Assembly: GCA_937890045.1 (NCBI GenBank)
Contig: CALBXV010000641.1
Location: 1-20,801 of the forward strand
DNA length: 20,801 nt
Reading direction: 5' to 3'
DNA from: an uncultured archaeon
GTDB taxonomy: Archaea > Thermoproteota > Nitrososphaeria > Nitrososphaerales > CALBXV01
Shown here: positions 1 through 6,309 of the stretch, one piece after another
Numbering within the stretch: the stretch's first letter is position 1
How the letters are laid out: every line of letters begins with the position of its first letter
Notes under the pieces: model-generated
The model's input: the letters and a program-made list of their open reading frames with translations, nothing else
The model's database searches: none
What the model was told of the DNA's origin: nothing
Position numbers and translations under genes: made by a program

Positions 1-113
1 TTATCACATATTATATAGTTTTCTACTATATGATTTTTATATAAATTAGATGGCGTATTACATATAATACAAATACAACGTATATTATTATTTTTTGTAT
101 CTATTGATCCCAA
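1..113 (-). CDS. Possible partial Cys-rich (zinc-ribbon-like) protein, cut by the left edge
   Basis: Downstream of the radical SAM gene one frame stays open to the window edge for about 37 codons. From a TTG at 113-111 it reads Leu-Gly-Ser-Ile-Asp-Thr-Lys, then CICIIC followed by NTPSNLYKNH, and a further Cys near the edge. A CxCxxC cluster followed by Asn and a short polar loop looks like half of a zinc ribbon, similar in style to other small Cys-rich proteins in this operon. The frame overlaps the end of the preceding gene by 13 bases, as is common here. Against it, there is no ATG, the ribosome site is weak (AAGGG about 15 bases upstream), and the C-terminal half lies outside the window. 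The region could instead be a non-coding 3' end. No function is proposed. Confidence 0.35.
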   Translation of the reverse strand, partial: MGSIDTKNNNIRCICIICNTPSNLYKNHIVENYIICD

Positions 114-985
114 CTTATTACTTTATCTACCCTTTTCTTAACAATATCAACTGAACATGAACCCATTTCAAGAAAACGATTAGTTTTTAATTTAACATCA
201 CAAGGGTTACATTCACCATAATTATTACAATCTCTATAATCACTACTTATCTTAAAATTATTATCAAAAATAGAACCTATTGAATCTTCATTTAAATATA
301 AATCTCTATGACACTTATAGATATTACCTTCAGGACCTATAATTAACTCATTTGTTTTACATGAAACTTTTATATCTTGTTTACCTTTAATACTGTCAAC
401 ATATTTAAAATGTCCAAATAAATGGTCATCATAATAGCCTAAATAATCTTTAATAAAAAAATATATCTTAGAATTTCTACATTCTTCAGCTAATTTAAGA
501 TTATACTCTGTATTATGTGGAAAATTAATAGAAAATATACCAACATTAAAACCATAACTTTGTAATACAGATGCCACTAATACTGTATCTTCAATATTCA
601 TAAATTTAGGATGAAAACTGATTCTTATTGATTTATAACCTGTTATATCATGTGAAAACATAGCTTCAGGACTTACATTTTCTATAAAATTACATAAATC
701 AAATTGTAAATTAGTAAGTAAATCTATAGGATGTTTTAATTCTTTTAATAAAGGATAAAATTCTTCATATAATGTAGGCTCTCCACCACCTAATGTAATT
801 GGTACATTTTTAGGTATATCTAAATTATTTAAAAAATTTAACCAATCTTTTGCTGGTAATTCTACCCTAGATTTTACTAAATTATCAGATCTTCCATTAA
901 TACAATAAGAGCAATTTAATTGGCATCTTAAAGTTAGAAAAACTGGAACATATGTTATATTACTAGGCACAGATATTTTATTCAT
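101..985 (-). CDS. Radical SAM / SPASM-type enzyme
   Basis: A 294-residue radical SAM enzyme. Residues 21-28 hold the canonical CX3CX2C cluster motif (CQLNCSYC) that ligates the SAM-cleaving [4Fe-4S] cluster, and GGGEP at 66-70 is the SAM-binding glycine motif. The C-terminal part has Cys209, Cys225, Cys253, Cys259, Cys262 and Cys277, with GPEGNIYKC before the second of these. This is the pattern of a SPASM or twitch domain carrying auxiliary Fe-S clusters. Family members use the 5'-deoxyadenosyl radical to modify peptides, proteins or sugars. The substrate here is unknown. It is the last complete gene of the accessory operon. Its ATG at 985 overlaps the TGA of an 8-codon mini-ORF (ATGA), and no good Shine-Dalgarno precedes it, so translation by reinitiation is likely. 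Family assignment is firm; role is open. Confidence 0.9.
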   Translation of the reverse strand: MNKISVPSNITYVPVFLTLRCQLNCSYCINGRSDNLVKSRVELPAKDWLNFLNNLDIPKNVPITLGGGEPTLYEEFYPLLKELKHPIDLLTNLQFDLCNFIENVSPEAMFSHDITGYKSIRISFHPKFMNIEDTVLVASVLQSYGFNVGIFSINFPHNTEYNLKLAEECRNSKIYFFIKDYLGYYDDHLFGHFKYVDSIKGKQDIKVSCKTNELIIGPEGNIYKCHRDLYLNEDSIGSIFDNNFKISSDYRDCNNYGECNPCDVKLKTNRFLEMGSCSVDIVKKRVDKVISWDQ

Positions 986-1031
986 TCTTGTATAGATATT
1001 TTATTCATTCTTGTATAGATATTTTATTCAT
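982..1031 (-). repeat. Two tandem 23-bp repeats forming chained 8-codon mini-ORFs before the radical SAM gene
   Basis: Read on the minus strand, a 23-bp unit starting ATGAATAAAATATCT occurs at 1031-1009 and 1008-986. A third partial copy forms the first 15 bases of the downstream gene (985-971). Each full copy encodes Met-Asn-Lys-Ile-Ser-Ile-Gln-Glu-stop. Because the unit is not a multiple of three, each copy ends in TGA inside the next ATG (ATGA). The first ATG lies within the last codons of the 59-residue zinc-ribbon gene. The result is a chain of three termination-reinitiation junctions feeding the radical SAM gene. The peptides match the gene's own N-terminus MNKIS, so this looks like a tandem duplication of the gene start. 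Whether it regulates translation is inference. Confidence 0.8.
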
Positions 1032-1203
1032 TATGATAATGGCTATCTATGTACCAATCGCACATAGCACAAATTTTAACAGTAACACCTTCAATATTTG
1101 TATCTCTAGATATAGGTGGAGGATCTAAAGATTCATATACCCTACCACATACAGAACATTTCCACGGGTATCTTTTAATTCTTTTTTTCTTTTCCTTGCT
1201 CAT
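1024..1203 (-). CDS. Small zinc-ribbon protein, 59 residues
   Basis: An open frame from ATG at 1203 to TAA at 1024 encodes 59 residues. After a very basic N-terminus (MSKEKKKRIKR) comes CSVC at residues 16-19 and then CAMC at 45-48, separated by a 25-residue loop containing DPPP. Two CxxC knuckles at this distance are the signature of a zinc ribbon. The basic tail suggests contact with nucleic acid, but I recognise no specific family. The gene overlaps the end of the SEC-C gene by 29 bases in another frame, and its last codons contain the ATG of the first mini-ORF downstream. The compact overlaps and a coherent Cys4 pattern support it as real despite a weak ribosome site (AAAGAAA directly before the ATG). 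Confidence 0.75.
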   Translation of the reverse strand: MSKEKKKRIKRYPWKCSVCGRVYESLDPPPISRDTNIEGVTVKICAMCDWYIDSHYHNE

Positions 1204-1450
1204 TTTCTTTAATTAATTTTATATAATCTTTATCTAATTTTTTTAAATCATCTATCAAATCATATAATTTTTCAGTTTTCTTTTGATGCTCCGATAAACA
1301 ACAATGTTTAAATTTGACACCAGAACCACAATGACATCTGTTATTTCTACCAGTTTTAGATTCAAAATTAACAACTTTATAAAGTAAGTTAATCTGAAAT
1401 ACTGATGTTTGTCGTTGTTTTTCAATTTCATCTAATTTAGTTGTAGTCAT
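1175..1450 (-). CDS. SEC-C motif protein, 91 residues
   Basis: Residues 34-51 (GRNNRCHCGSG, then VKFKHCC) match the SEC-C motif, the CXCX8C(C/H) zinc-binding knuckle found at the C-terminus of the SecA translocation ATPase and in many small proteins. Here the knuckle (Cys39, Cys41, Cys50, Cys51) sits mid-protein. It is followed by a Lys/Glu/Leu-rich segment (about 56-90) likely to form a helix or coiled coil. SecA's version contacts SecB and ribosomes; in stand-alone proteins the role is usually unknown. The start codon overlaps the stop of the GT9-like gene by 4 bases (ATGA), so the two are probably translationally coupled. Family match is strong, function unassigned. Confidence 0.85.
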   Translation of the reverse strand: MTTTKLDEIEKQRQTSVFQINLLYKVVNFESKTGRNNRCHCGSGVKFKHCCLSEHQKKTEKLYDLIDDLKKLDKDYIKLIKENEQGKEKKN

Positions 1451-2250
1451 TTTTTACTTAATACTTTAATAGTATTAATAATTTCTTCATTACTTGGAAC
1501 TTCAAAAAATAAATTTAATTTATCTCTATTTTCTGTTAAATGCCTATGTTGCCACATAAAATTATATAGCCATATTACACAAGTATCAATATTACCAGCA
1601 TAATGTGCAACCATAAACGGCCAAGATGCTATACCTATATAACCTTTACTATTTAATATTAGCGGTATACAATGAAAAAATGAATCTTTATCTGTATAAG
1701 CTGGTATGACATCATCTGTATTCCAATCTATATATTCTTCTTCACCACCAATAACTATAGGACTTCCACCTAATTTTTTAATATCTTTAAATAACTGTTT
1801 CCACCAATCTTCTTTAGGACTTCTAACATATTTTTCAGATTTTGACCATGAACTGCCACCTAAAGTATAAGGATACATAATTATTGGATTAGATATACCT
1901 TCTAATATACTTAAAGACCATTTAATATCTTTATCATTATAAGAAAATTTATAATCTTTATAAATTGGATAAGGTAATGGTGAATCATCTTCTCTCCAAT
2001 CTATAATTCTTTTATAATCATCATTAAGTGCTGGTAATCTATTAAGACAAACTTTATCTATAATAGGTGAACGTTCTAAAAATTCTACAATCATGTAAGT
2101 AACACCTATATATGTATTTACCAAATATATATCAGCTTTATCCGCATCTTTTTTATCTAATAAAGATTGTAGGCGAGCTGCATATGTTAAATTATCACCT
2201 AATCCACCACTAACTATTAAAGCAATTTTTTTACTATTATCATTTTTCAT
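1447..2250 (-). CDS. GT9-like (heptosyltransferase-fold) glycosyltransferase
   Basis: A 267-residue protein resembling glycosyltransferase family 9 (ADP-heptose:LPS heptosyltransferase-like, GT-B fold). Visible features are an N-terminal strand and glycine loop IALIVSGGLGDN (9-20) with a following helix AARLQSLL, a central PIVIGGEEE strand (about 164-172), and GYIGIASWPFMVAHYAGN (203-220). The last is the counterpart of the GT9 donor-site segment normally written G.dSGp.HlA.alG. The serine of that motif is present as ASW, but the usual Asp is not obvious, so donor use may differ. It is shorter than typical heptosyltransferases (about 320-350). It would transfer a sugar in the cytoplasm, to an acceptor I cannot identify. 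Its ATG shares an A with the stop of the ThDP gene (TAATG). Confidence 0.7.
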   Translation of the reverse strand: MKNDNSKKIALIVSGGLGDNLTYAARLQSLLDKKDADKADIYLVNTYIGVTYMIVEFLERSPIIDKVCLNRLPALNDDYKRIIDWREDDSPLPYPIYKDYKFSYNDKDIKWSLSILEGISNPIIMYPYTLGGSSWSKSEKYVRSPKEDWWKQLFKDIKKLGGSPIVIGGEEEYIDWNTDDVIPAYTDKDSFFHCIPLILNSKGYIGIASWPFMVAHYAGNIDTCVIWLYNFMWQHRHLTENRDKLNLFFEVPSNEEIINTIKVLSKK

Positions 2251-3992
2251 TAATTTTTCATTATCTCCTCAAATTCCTCTCTTTCTAATAAAGGTGCCAT
2301 ATCTTCAATAGGTTTTCCAAAAACCAATTTAGGTAATATTTGTTCACATTGTTTTATATTAACATTACAAAATATAGGCCCATCATAATCTAAAATGTAA
2401 TCAATATAATGTAACTCACTATGGTTATCAATATCTATAACATTTAAATCATATGCTTTAGCTATTCTGGATAGATCTGGAAATCCTAGACCGCTATTTG
2501 GATCAGATGCTGTATATTTGGAATTTAACCATGTATCTTGTGTTATTTTAATCATACCATACTCATTATTACACATAACAAATATTTTTATAGGTAAAGA
2601 ATTATAAACTACTGTTTCTAATTCTTGTATATTTATATTCATACCACCATCACCTGTAATACATATTACTCTATTATTGTTATCTGCAAATTGAGATCCA
2701 ATACTTGCTGGTAAAGCATATCCCATAGGTGAATGATTAAATGCACTAAATAATTTTTGTTTATGTCTTATTTTATACGCTTGCATTGTCCAAGTAAGAG
2801 TAGCACCAGTATCAGTAATTATAATATCATTATCTTTAGTTTTTTTAGAAAGTTCATTCATAAAAACATAAGGATTAACACTATCTTTTCTATCATAGTA
2901 TTCTGATAAGCATACTGGATATTTTTCCTTCCAATTTGAAATTCTATTTTTCCAAATAGTTAAATCTTTAGTTTTAATAGTATAAGTATTTATATGTGGT
3001 AGAAACTTTTTTAAATCATAGTATATCTTTAAATTTATTTCCATACCATTATTTTTATTTATTTCTCTATCATCTATATTTATAGATATTTTCTTTGCTT
3101 TTGGTGAGAATTTGGAAGGATTACTACCAGTTTGATGTGTGTCTAACCTAGAACCAAAATTTATAATTAAATCAGCATTTTGTATTGCAAAATTACCATA
3201 TCTACAAGAGGATATACCAAAACCCCCTATAAGATTTGGTGTATCTTCATGAAACAAATCAACAGTAGCCCATGTAGTAACAAAAGGTATACCTGAATTC
3301 TTTAAGAATTCATATATATCTTCTTCTGAATGACTTATTTTTACACCACCACCTATTATTGCAACAGGTCTTTCAGATTCACGGATTAGATGCAACATTT
3401 CATAAATTTTACTTGTTAAAAATGAGTAGTCAGAGATATTTTGTGGAACAAAAGATTTTAATTCTTCAGGATTTCCTATATCCATTCTTTGTATGTCATC
3501 TGGTATATCCAATACTACAGGTCCAGGATTTTCAGAAGTTGCTAAATATATTAATTTATCTAGTTCATATTTTATTAAATATGGGTCTTTTAATAAAACA
3601 GCATATTTAGTAATAGGTTTTACAATATCTACAACATCCATTTCTTGAAAACCTAACTGTCTTATTTGTCTACCATTTTTGAGATGATTAGTTGGAGGTG
3701 CTCCTACTATATATAAAGTTGGTATTGAATCAAAATAAGCACAAGCAATACCTTGTATTAAATTAACCATACCAGGTCCACTTGTAGCAATAGCAACACC
3801 TAATTTACCGGTTATTCTAGAATAGGCTTCAGCTGCTATAGATGCTCCTTGCTCATTTTGAAATGGTATTTCAATTATACCGTCTTTATTAGATATACTA
3901 TCTAATAAATTTACAACAGTACCACCATTACCACAAAAAATATGTTTTGTATATTTTTCTAAATATTCTGCTATATAATCTGCAACTTTCAT
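2250..3992 (-). CDS. Thiamine diphosphate-dependent enzyme, acetolactate synthase-like
   Basis: Full-length (580 residues) member of the ThDP-dependent decarboxylase/synthase family, all three domains present. The N-terminal PYR domain has the catalytic Glu47 (FQNEQGA) and TSGPG at 70-74. The middle domain begins about residue 195, with PVAIIGGGVKIS at 209-220. The C-terminal PP domain has the ThDP/Mg motif GDGG (447-450), with Asn475-Asn476 about 28 residues on. The tail PIEDMAPLLERE is of the type seen in acetolactate-synthase-like enzymes encoded in LPS and polysaccharide clusters. Such enzymes decarboxylate a 2-keto acid and transfer the acyl unit, making acetolactate or, in YerE-type proteins, a two-carbon branch on a nucleotide sugar. 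No regulatory subunit gene is seen, arguing against plain branched-chain amino acid synthesis. It sits between a Cys4 protein and a GT9-like transferase. Confidence 0.9.
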   Translation of the reverse strand: MKVADYIAEYLEKYTKHIFCGNGGTVVNLLDSISNKDGIIEIPFQNEQGASIAAEAYSRITGKLGVAIATSGPGMVNLIQGIACAYFDSIPTLYIVGAPPTNHLKNGRQIRQLGFQEMDVVDIVKPITKYAVLLKDPYLIKYELDKLIYLATSENPGPVVLDIPDDIQRMDIGNPEELKSFVPQNISDYSFLTSKIYEMLHLIRESERPVAIIGGGVKISHSEEDIYEFLKNSGIPFVTTWATVDLFHEDTPNLIGGFGISSCRYGNFAIQNADLIINFGSRLDTHQTGSNPSKFSPKAKKISINIDDREINKNNGMEINLKIYYDLKKFLPHINTYTIKTKDLTIWKNRISNWKEKYPVCLSEYYDRKDSVNPYVFMNELSKKTKDNDIIITDTGATLTWTMQAYKIRHKQKLFSAFNHSPMGYALPASIGSQFADNNNRVICITGDGGMNINIQELETVVYNSLPIKIFVMCNNEYGMIKITQDTWLNSKYTASDPNSGLGFPDLSRIAKAYDLNVIDIDNHSELHYIDYILDYDGPIFCNVNIKQCEQILPKLVFGKPIEDMAPLLEREEFEEIMKN

Positions 3993-3994
3993 AT

Positions 3995-4219
3995 TTATAA
4001 TATTGCTTCATCTTGTAAAGGACATAAATTTAATATTTTTTTATCTGAAATTACATCAATCGGTATCTTTAACTCTTTATCATTTTTTAAAATAGAATAC
4101 CCACAATAGTATTCTACAGTCCAATAAGCTGTCTTTTCTTCTTCCTTTATTAATTCTTTTGTTTGTCTTTGTAAATATGGACAACTAATACAACTACTAA
4201 TAGATAATCTCTTATTCAT
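3995..4219 (-). CDS. Small Cys4 protein, 74 residues
   Basis: I place the start at the ATG 4219, because AGGGGG lies 5 bases upstream. An alternative ATG at 4234 would encode that ribosome site as Lys-Gly-Val and has no site of its own. The protein has CISC-PY near the N-terminus, a third Cys in YYCGYSI, and a last Cys in LCPLQDE near the C-terminus. This gives four spaced cysteines suited to one zinc or Fe-S site. Small proteins with a CxxCP...YYC...CPL layout occur in phages, but I know no function for them. It sits between the first radical SAM gene (stop 14 bases upstream) and the ThDP enzyme gene (2-base gap). It might be a metal-binding partner or a substrate of the radical SAM enzyme; that is speculation. 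Confidence 0.75.
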   Translation of the reverse strand: MNKRLSISSCISCPYLQRQTKELIKEEEKTAYWTVEYYCGYSILKNDKELKIPIDVISDKKILNLCPLQDEAIL

Positions 4220-4234
4220 ATATACCCCCTTCAT

Positions 4235-5341
4235 TTAAATAAAATTAATACCGCTGGGTCTTTTATTTACATACCCATCTAAAAATATATTACAAGCATC
4301 CATCCTACAACAACCTTTACAATCTATATTAACTTTAAAATCAGTTTTTAAATGTTCTATAATTTTCCAATATCTTTCACTATTTATTATTTCTTCAACT
4401 GTATTATCATGAACATTACCCATACACATATCTTTTCTTTTACCACCAAAAAAATACCCACATGGATAACAACCACCATCACCACTTACTTCAAATATTA
4501 AAGGTATTGCAAGACATTTATCATATGGTTTTTCACCTTTTAATTCCATTATATTCCATTTAGGTGTAATATCAGTATCTTTTGTACTCATACTTTCAGC
4601 AGATTTTAATATATCAATAACCCCTTTATTATTATACATATTTAAATCAAATTGAGTCATACCAGTTTCACCTTCATCTGGCAAACTACATTGTTTGATA
4701 ACAAAATAATCTACACCTGAATCTATTGCGAATTGAGATAAAGGTATTATTTCATCAATCATATTATCTGGTGTAAATACCATTTGAATACCTATATCAC
4801 ATTTGTAATTAAATTGTTTCTTTAATCTTACTATATCTTTAACATTTTGAAATACTATATCTCTTTTATTAGAATTATGTATTTTTCTATATGCTTCTGG
4901 AGTGTACGCACTTATGTTAAAACGCATCCATTCACAAGATTCTAATATAGTTTTCTGTTTGTATTCATTCTCTACAAGAATCCCATTAGTTGATATTGCC
5001 ATGCTCAAACCTTCATTTTTACCAACATTTAAAGCATTAAAACATTCTAAATTCATAGTTGGTTCACCATCACCTATAAACCCTAATGATTTAACACCTG
5101 CTTTAGCTGAAGATTTAACAAGATTTGTTATTAGTGCATCTTTTTCTATACTTTCGCCATTTAAATCTTGAAATTTACAAAATCCAAAAGAACACAACAT
5201 ATTGCAACGTTTTGTAAGTCCAACATCTATATGTATAGGTGGGATTCTTTTATTATAATCAAAATGTTCTATTACTCTTTCCATATGAAAAAGTAATTTT
5301 GTTGAATCATGGTATCTTTTTATATCTGTTGTAGTTTGCAT
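4235..5341 (-). CDS. Radical SAM / SPASM enzyme with atypical CX3CX4C motif
   Basis: First gene of the accessory operon, 368 residues. Residues 40-57 hold the expected first strand and cluster loop, but the cysteines are C46-N-M-L-C50-S-F-G-F-C55, that is CX3CX4C instead of the usual CX3CX2C. The codons are clear (TGC AAT ATG TTG TGT TCT TTT GGA TTT TGT), so this is not a misreading. GDGEP at 90-94 is the SAM-binding motif and STNG at 117-120 a further barrel strand. Cys276, Cys291, Cys294, Cys306 and the cluster CKGCCRMDAC (341-350) form a SPASM-like auxiliary cluster region. The protein should generate a 5'-deoxyadenosyl radical; the target could be a peptide or a sugar. It starts about 35 bases after the predicted transcription start and has only a weak ribosome site. 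Confidence 0.88.
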   Translation of the reverse strand: MQTTTDIKRYHDSTKLLFHMERVIEHFDYNKRIPPIHIDVGLTKRCNMLCSFGFCKFQDLNGESIEKDALITNLVKSSAKAGVKSLGFIGDGEPTMNLECFNALNVGKNEGLSMAISTNGILVENEYKQKTILESCEWMRFNISAYTPEAYRKIHNSNKRDIVFQNVKDIVRLKKQFNYKCDIGIQMVFTPDNMIDEIIPLSQFAIDSGVDYFVIKQCSLPDEGETGMTQFDLNMYNNKGVIDILKSAESMSTKDTDITPKWNIMELKGEKPYDKCLAIPLIFEVSGDGGCYPCGYFFGGKRKDMCMGNVHDNTVEEIINSERYWKIIEHLKTDFKVNIDCKGCCRMDACNIFLDGYVNKRPSGINFI

Positions 5342-5381
5342 ATTAATATAATTTTATGTCAAGGAAAATTCTATTAACCTA

Positions 5382-5410
5382 ATTATAACATAAATTTAAA
5401 AAAATGTCAA
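5382..5410 (-). promoter_or_regulatory. Consensus sigma70-type promoter for the accessory operon
   Basis: On the minus strand TTGACA lies at 5410-5405 and TATAAT at 5387-5382, separated by exactly 17 bases, with TG one base upstream of the -10 box (extended -10). Both hexamers are perfect matches to the bacterial housekeeping consensus. Transcription would begin near 5375 and run through the radical SAM, Cys4, ThDP, GT9, SEC-C, zinc-ribbon and second radical SAM genes, whose overlaps leave little room for other promoters. It implies that host RNA polymerase transcribes this block independently of the tail operon. Confidence 0.85.
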
Positions 5411-5440
5411 ATTTATTTAAAATAAAAATTTAACTTGACA
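5398..5440 (-). terminator. Probable terminator after the tail operon, overlapping the promoter
   Basis: Directly after the fibre gene's stop, minus-strand TGTCAA (5440-5435) can pair with TTGACA (5410-5405). Further A/T pairing inside (AAATTT with AAATTT, with bulges) adds to the stem, and seven Ts follow (5404-5398). This is the outline of a Rho-independent terminator, but the stem is AT-rich and imperfect, so strength is uncertain. The 3' arm is the -35 box and the T-tract lies in the spacer of the promoter for the next operon. Confidence 0.5.
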
Positions 5441-6289
5441 CTATGCCATATCATATGCAGCCTCAAATCCTAACCATACATTTCCTGCATCGGTAGTAAG
5501 AAAAGTATATACAGCAATACCATTTGCTATAGTTGAACCTACTGGTGTACCGAATCTTGCACCCTGTTTCCATTTAACACTTGCTGGCCAAGTTACAGTT
5601 CTATTTCCTGTAGCATCTTGTTTCTGAATTAATGTAAAACTTCCTGCAACTCCAGATGTAGGTGGGTTTGAAAAAGTATATGTACAATTACCTGTCAATG
5701 TTAATTCAAAAACATTACTAGCCTCATAATCTATTGTATATGTTGTACTTGTATTTGCAGTTGTTAAAGTTTCAGCATAATCTCTAAATTTAGCTCTAGA
5801 TACTTCAGCATCACCATAATCAGTTGGTGAACCAATTGAAGGTGCTATTGTTTCTATCCACGGTTTTATAAGTAATTCATTTGTTCCTATAGCCATACCA
5901 ACTAATATTGGATCAGCTCCTGGCTTTGTAGATGTTATTTCACCTCTATTAGAATGAGATAAATAATATGGAGCACTTGGTGTTAAACTCCAATTAGGGT
6001 CTGAAATCCAACCATCATATTGTGCAAAACCATCTGCACCTAGATTAAATGTTTCTTTTGTAAATCCAACAAATCTTGAATCAGCTGAACCTGTAATACC
6101 TGCAATACTTAATTTTAAAGTATCATCTGTTGTTCTATAAACTACTTTATACGCAGATAATGTTTGACCAGCTATAGCTTTAATTGAAGATCCTTTGTCT
6201 ATTATATCCCAATTTTCATTTAAAGGTGCATCCCAATTATCTACACCTTGAGCTATTGTTTCTAAATTTGAATGTTTAGTAAAACTCAT
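5441..6289 (-). CDS. Tail fibre / receptor-binding protein
   Basis: A 282-residue protein rich in Thr, Ser, Gly and Asn, last gene of the tail operon and directly after the tip protein, the usual place for a fibre or receptor-binding protein. The N-terminal part (about 7-30: SNLETIAQGVDNWDAPLNEN) looks like an attachment segment. The C-terminal third (about 165-282) is a beta-rich domain with TLTGNCTYTFSNPP, then FTLIQKQDATG and TVTWPASVKW. This pattern of alternating beta strands recurs in phage fibre and structural proteins, particularly from marine phages. It would sit at the tail tip and contact the host surface. A strong ribosome site (AAGGAG, 8 bases before the ATG) supports the start. 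The exact receptor cannot be inferred. Confidence 0.75.
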   Translation of the reverse strand: MSFTKHSNLETIAQGVDNWDAPLNENWDIIDKGSSIKAIAGQTLSAYKVVYRTTDDTLKLSIAGITGSADSRFVGFTKETFNLGADGFAQYDGWISDPNWSLTPSAPYYLSHSNRGEITSTKPGADPILVGMAIGTNELLIKPWIETIAPSIGSPTDYGDAEVSRAKFRDYAETLTTANTSTTYTIDYEASNVFELTLTGNCTYTFSNPPTSGVAGSFTLIQKQDATGNRTVTWPASVKWKQGARFGTPVGSTIANGIAVYTFLTTDAGNVWLGFEAAYDMA

Positions 6290-6309
6290 TTTTAATTCTC
6301 CTTATTTTA

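Noticed and set aside
3359..5171. Plus-strand open frames at 3359-3610 and 4902-5171
   Set aside because: Antisense to genes with clear catalytic motifs (ThDP enzyme and radical SAM); no family features.
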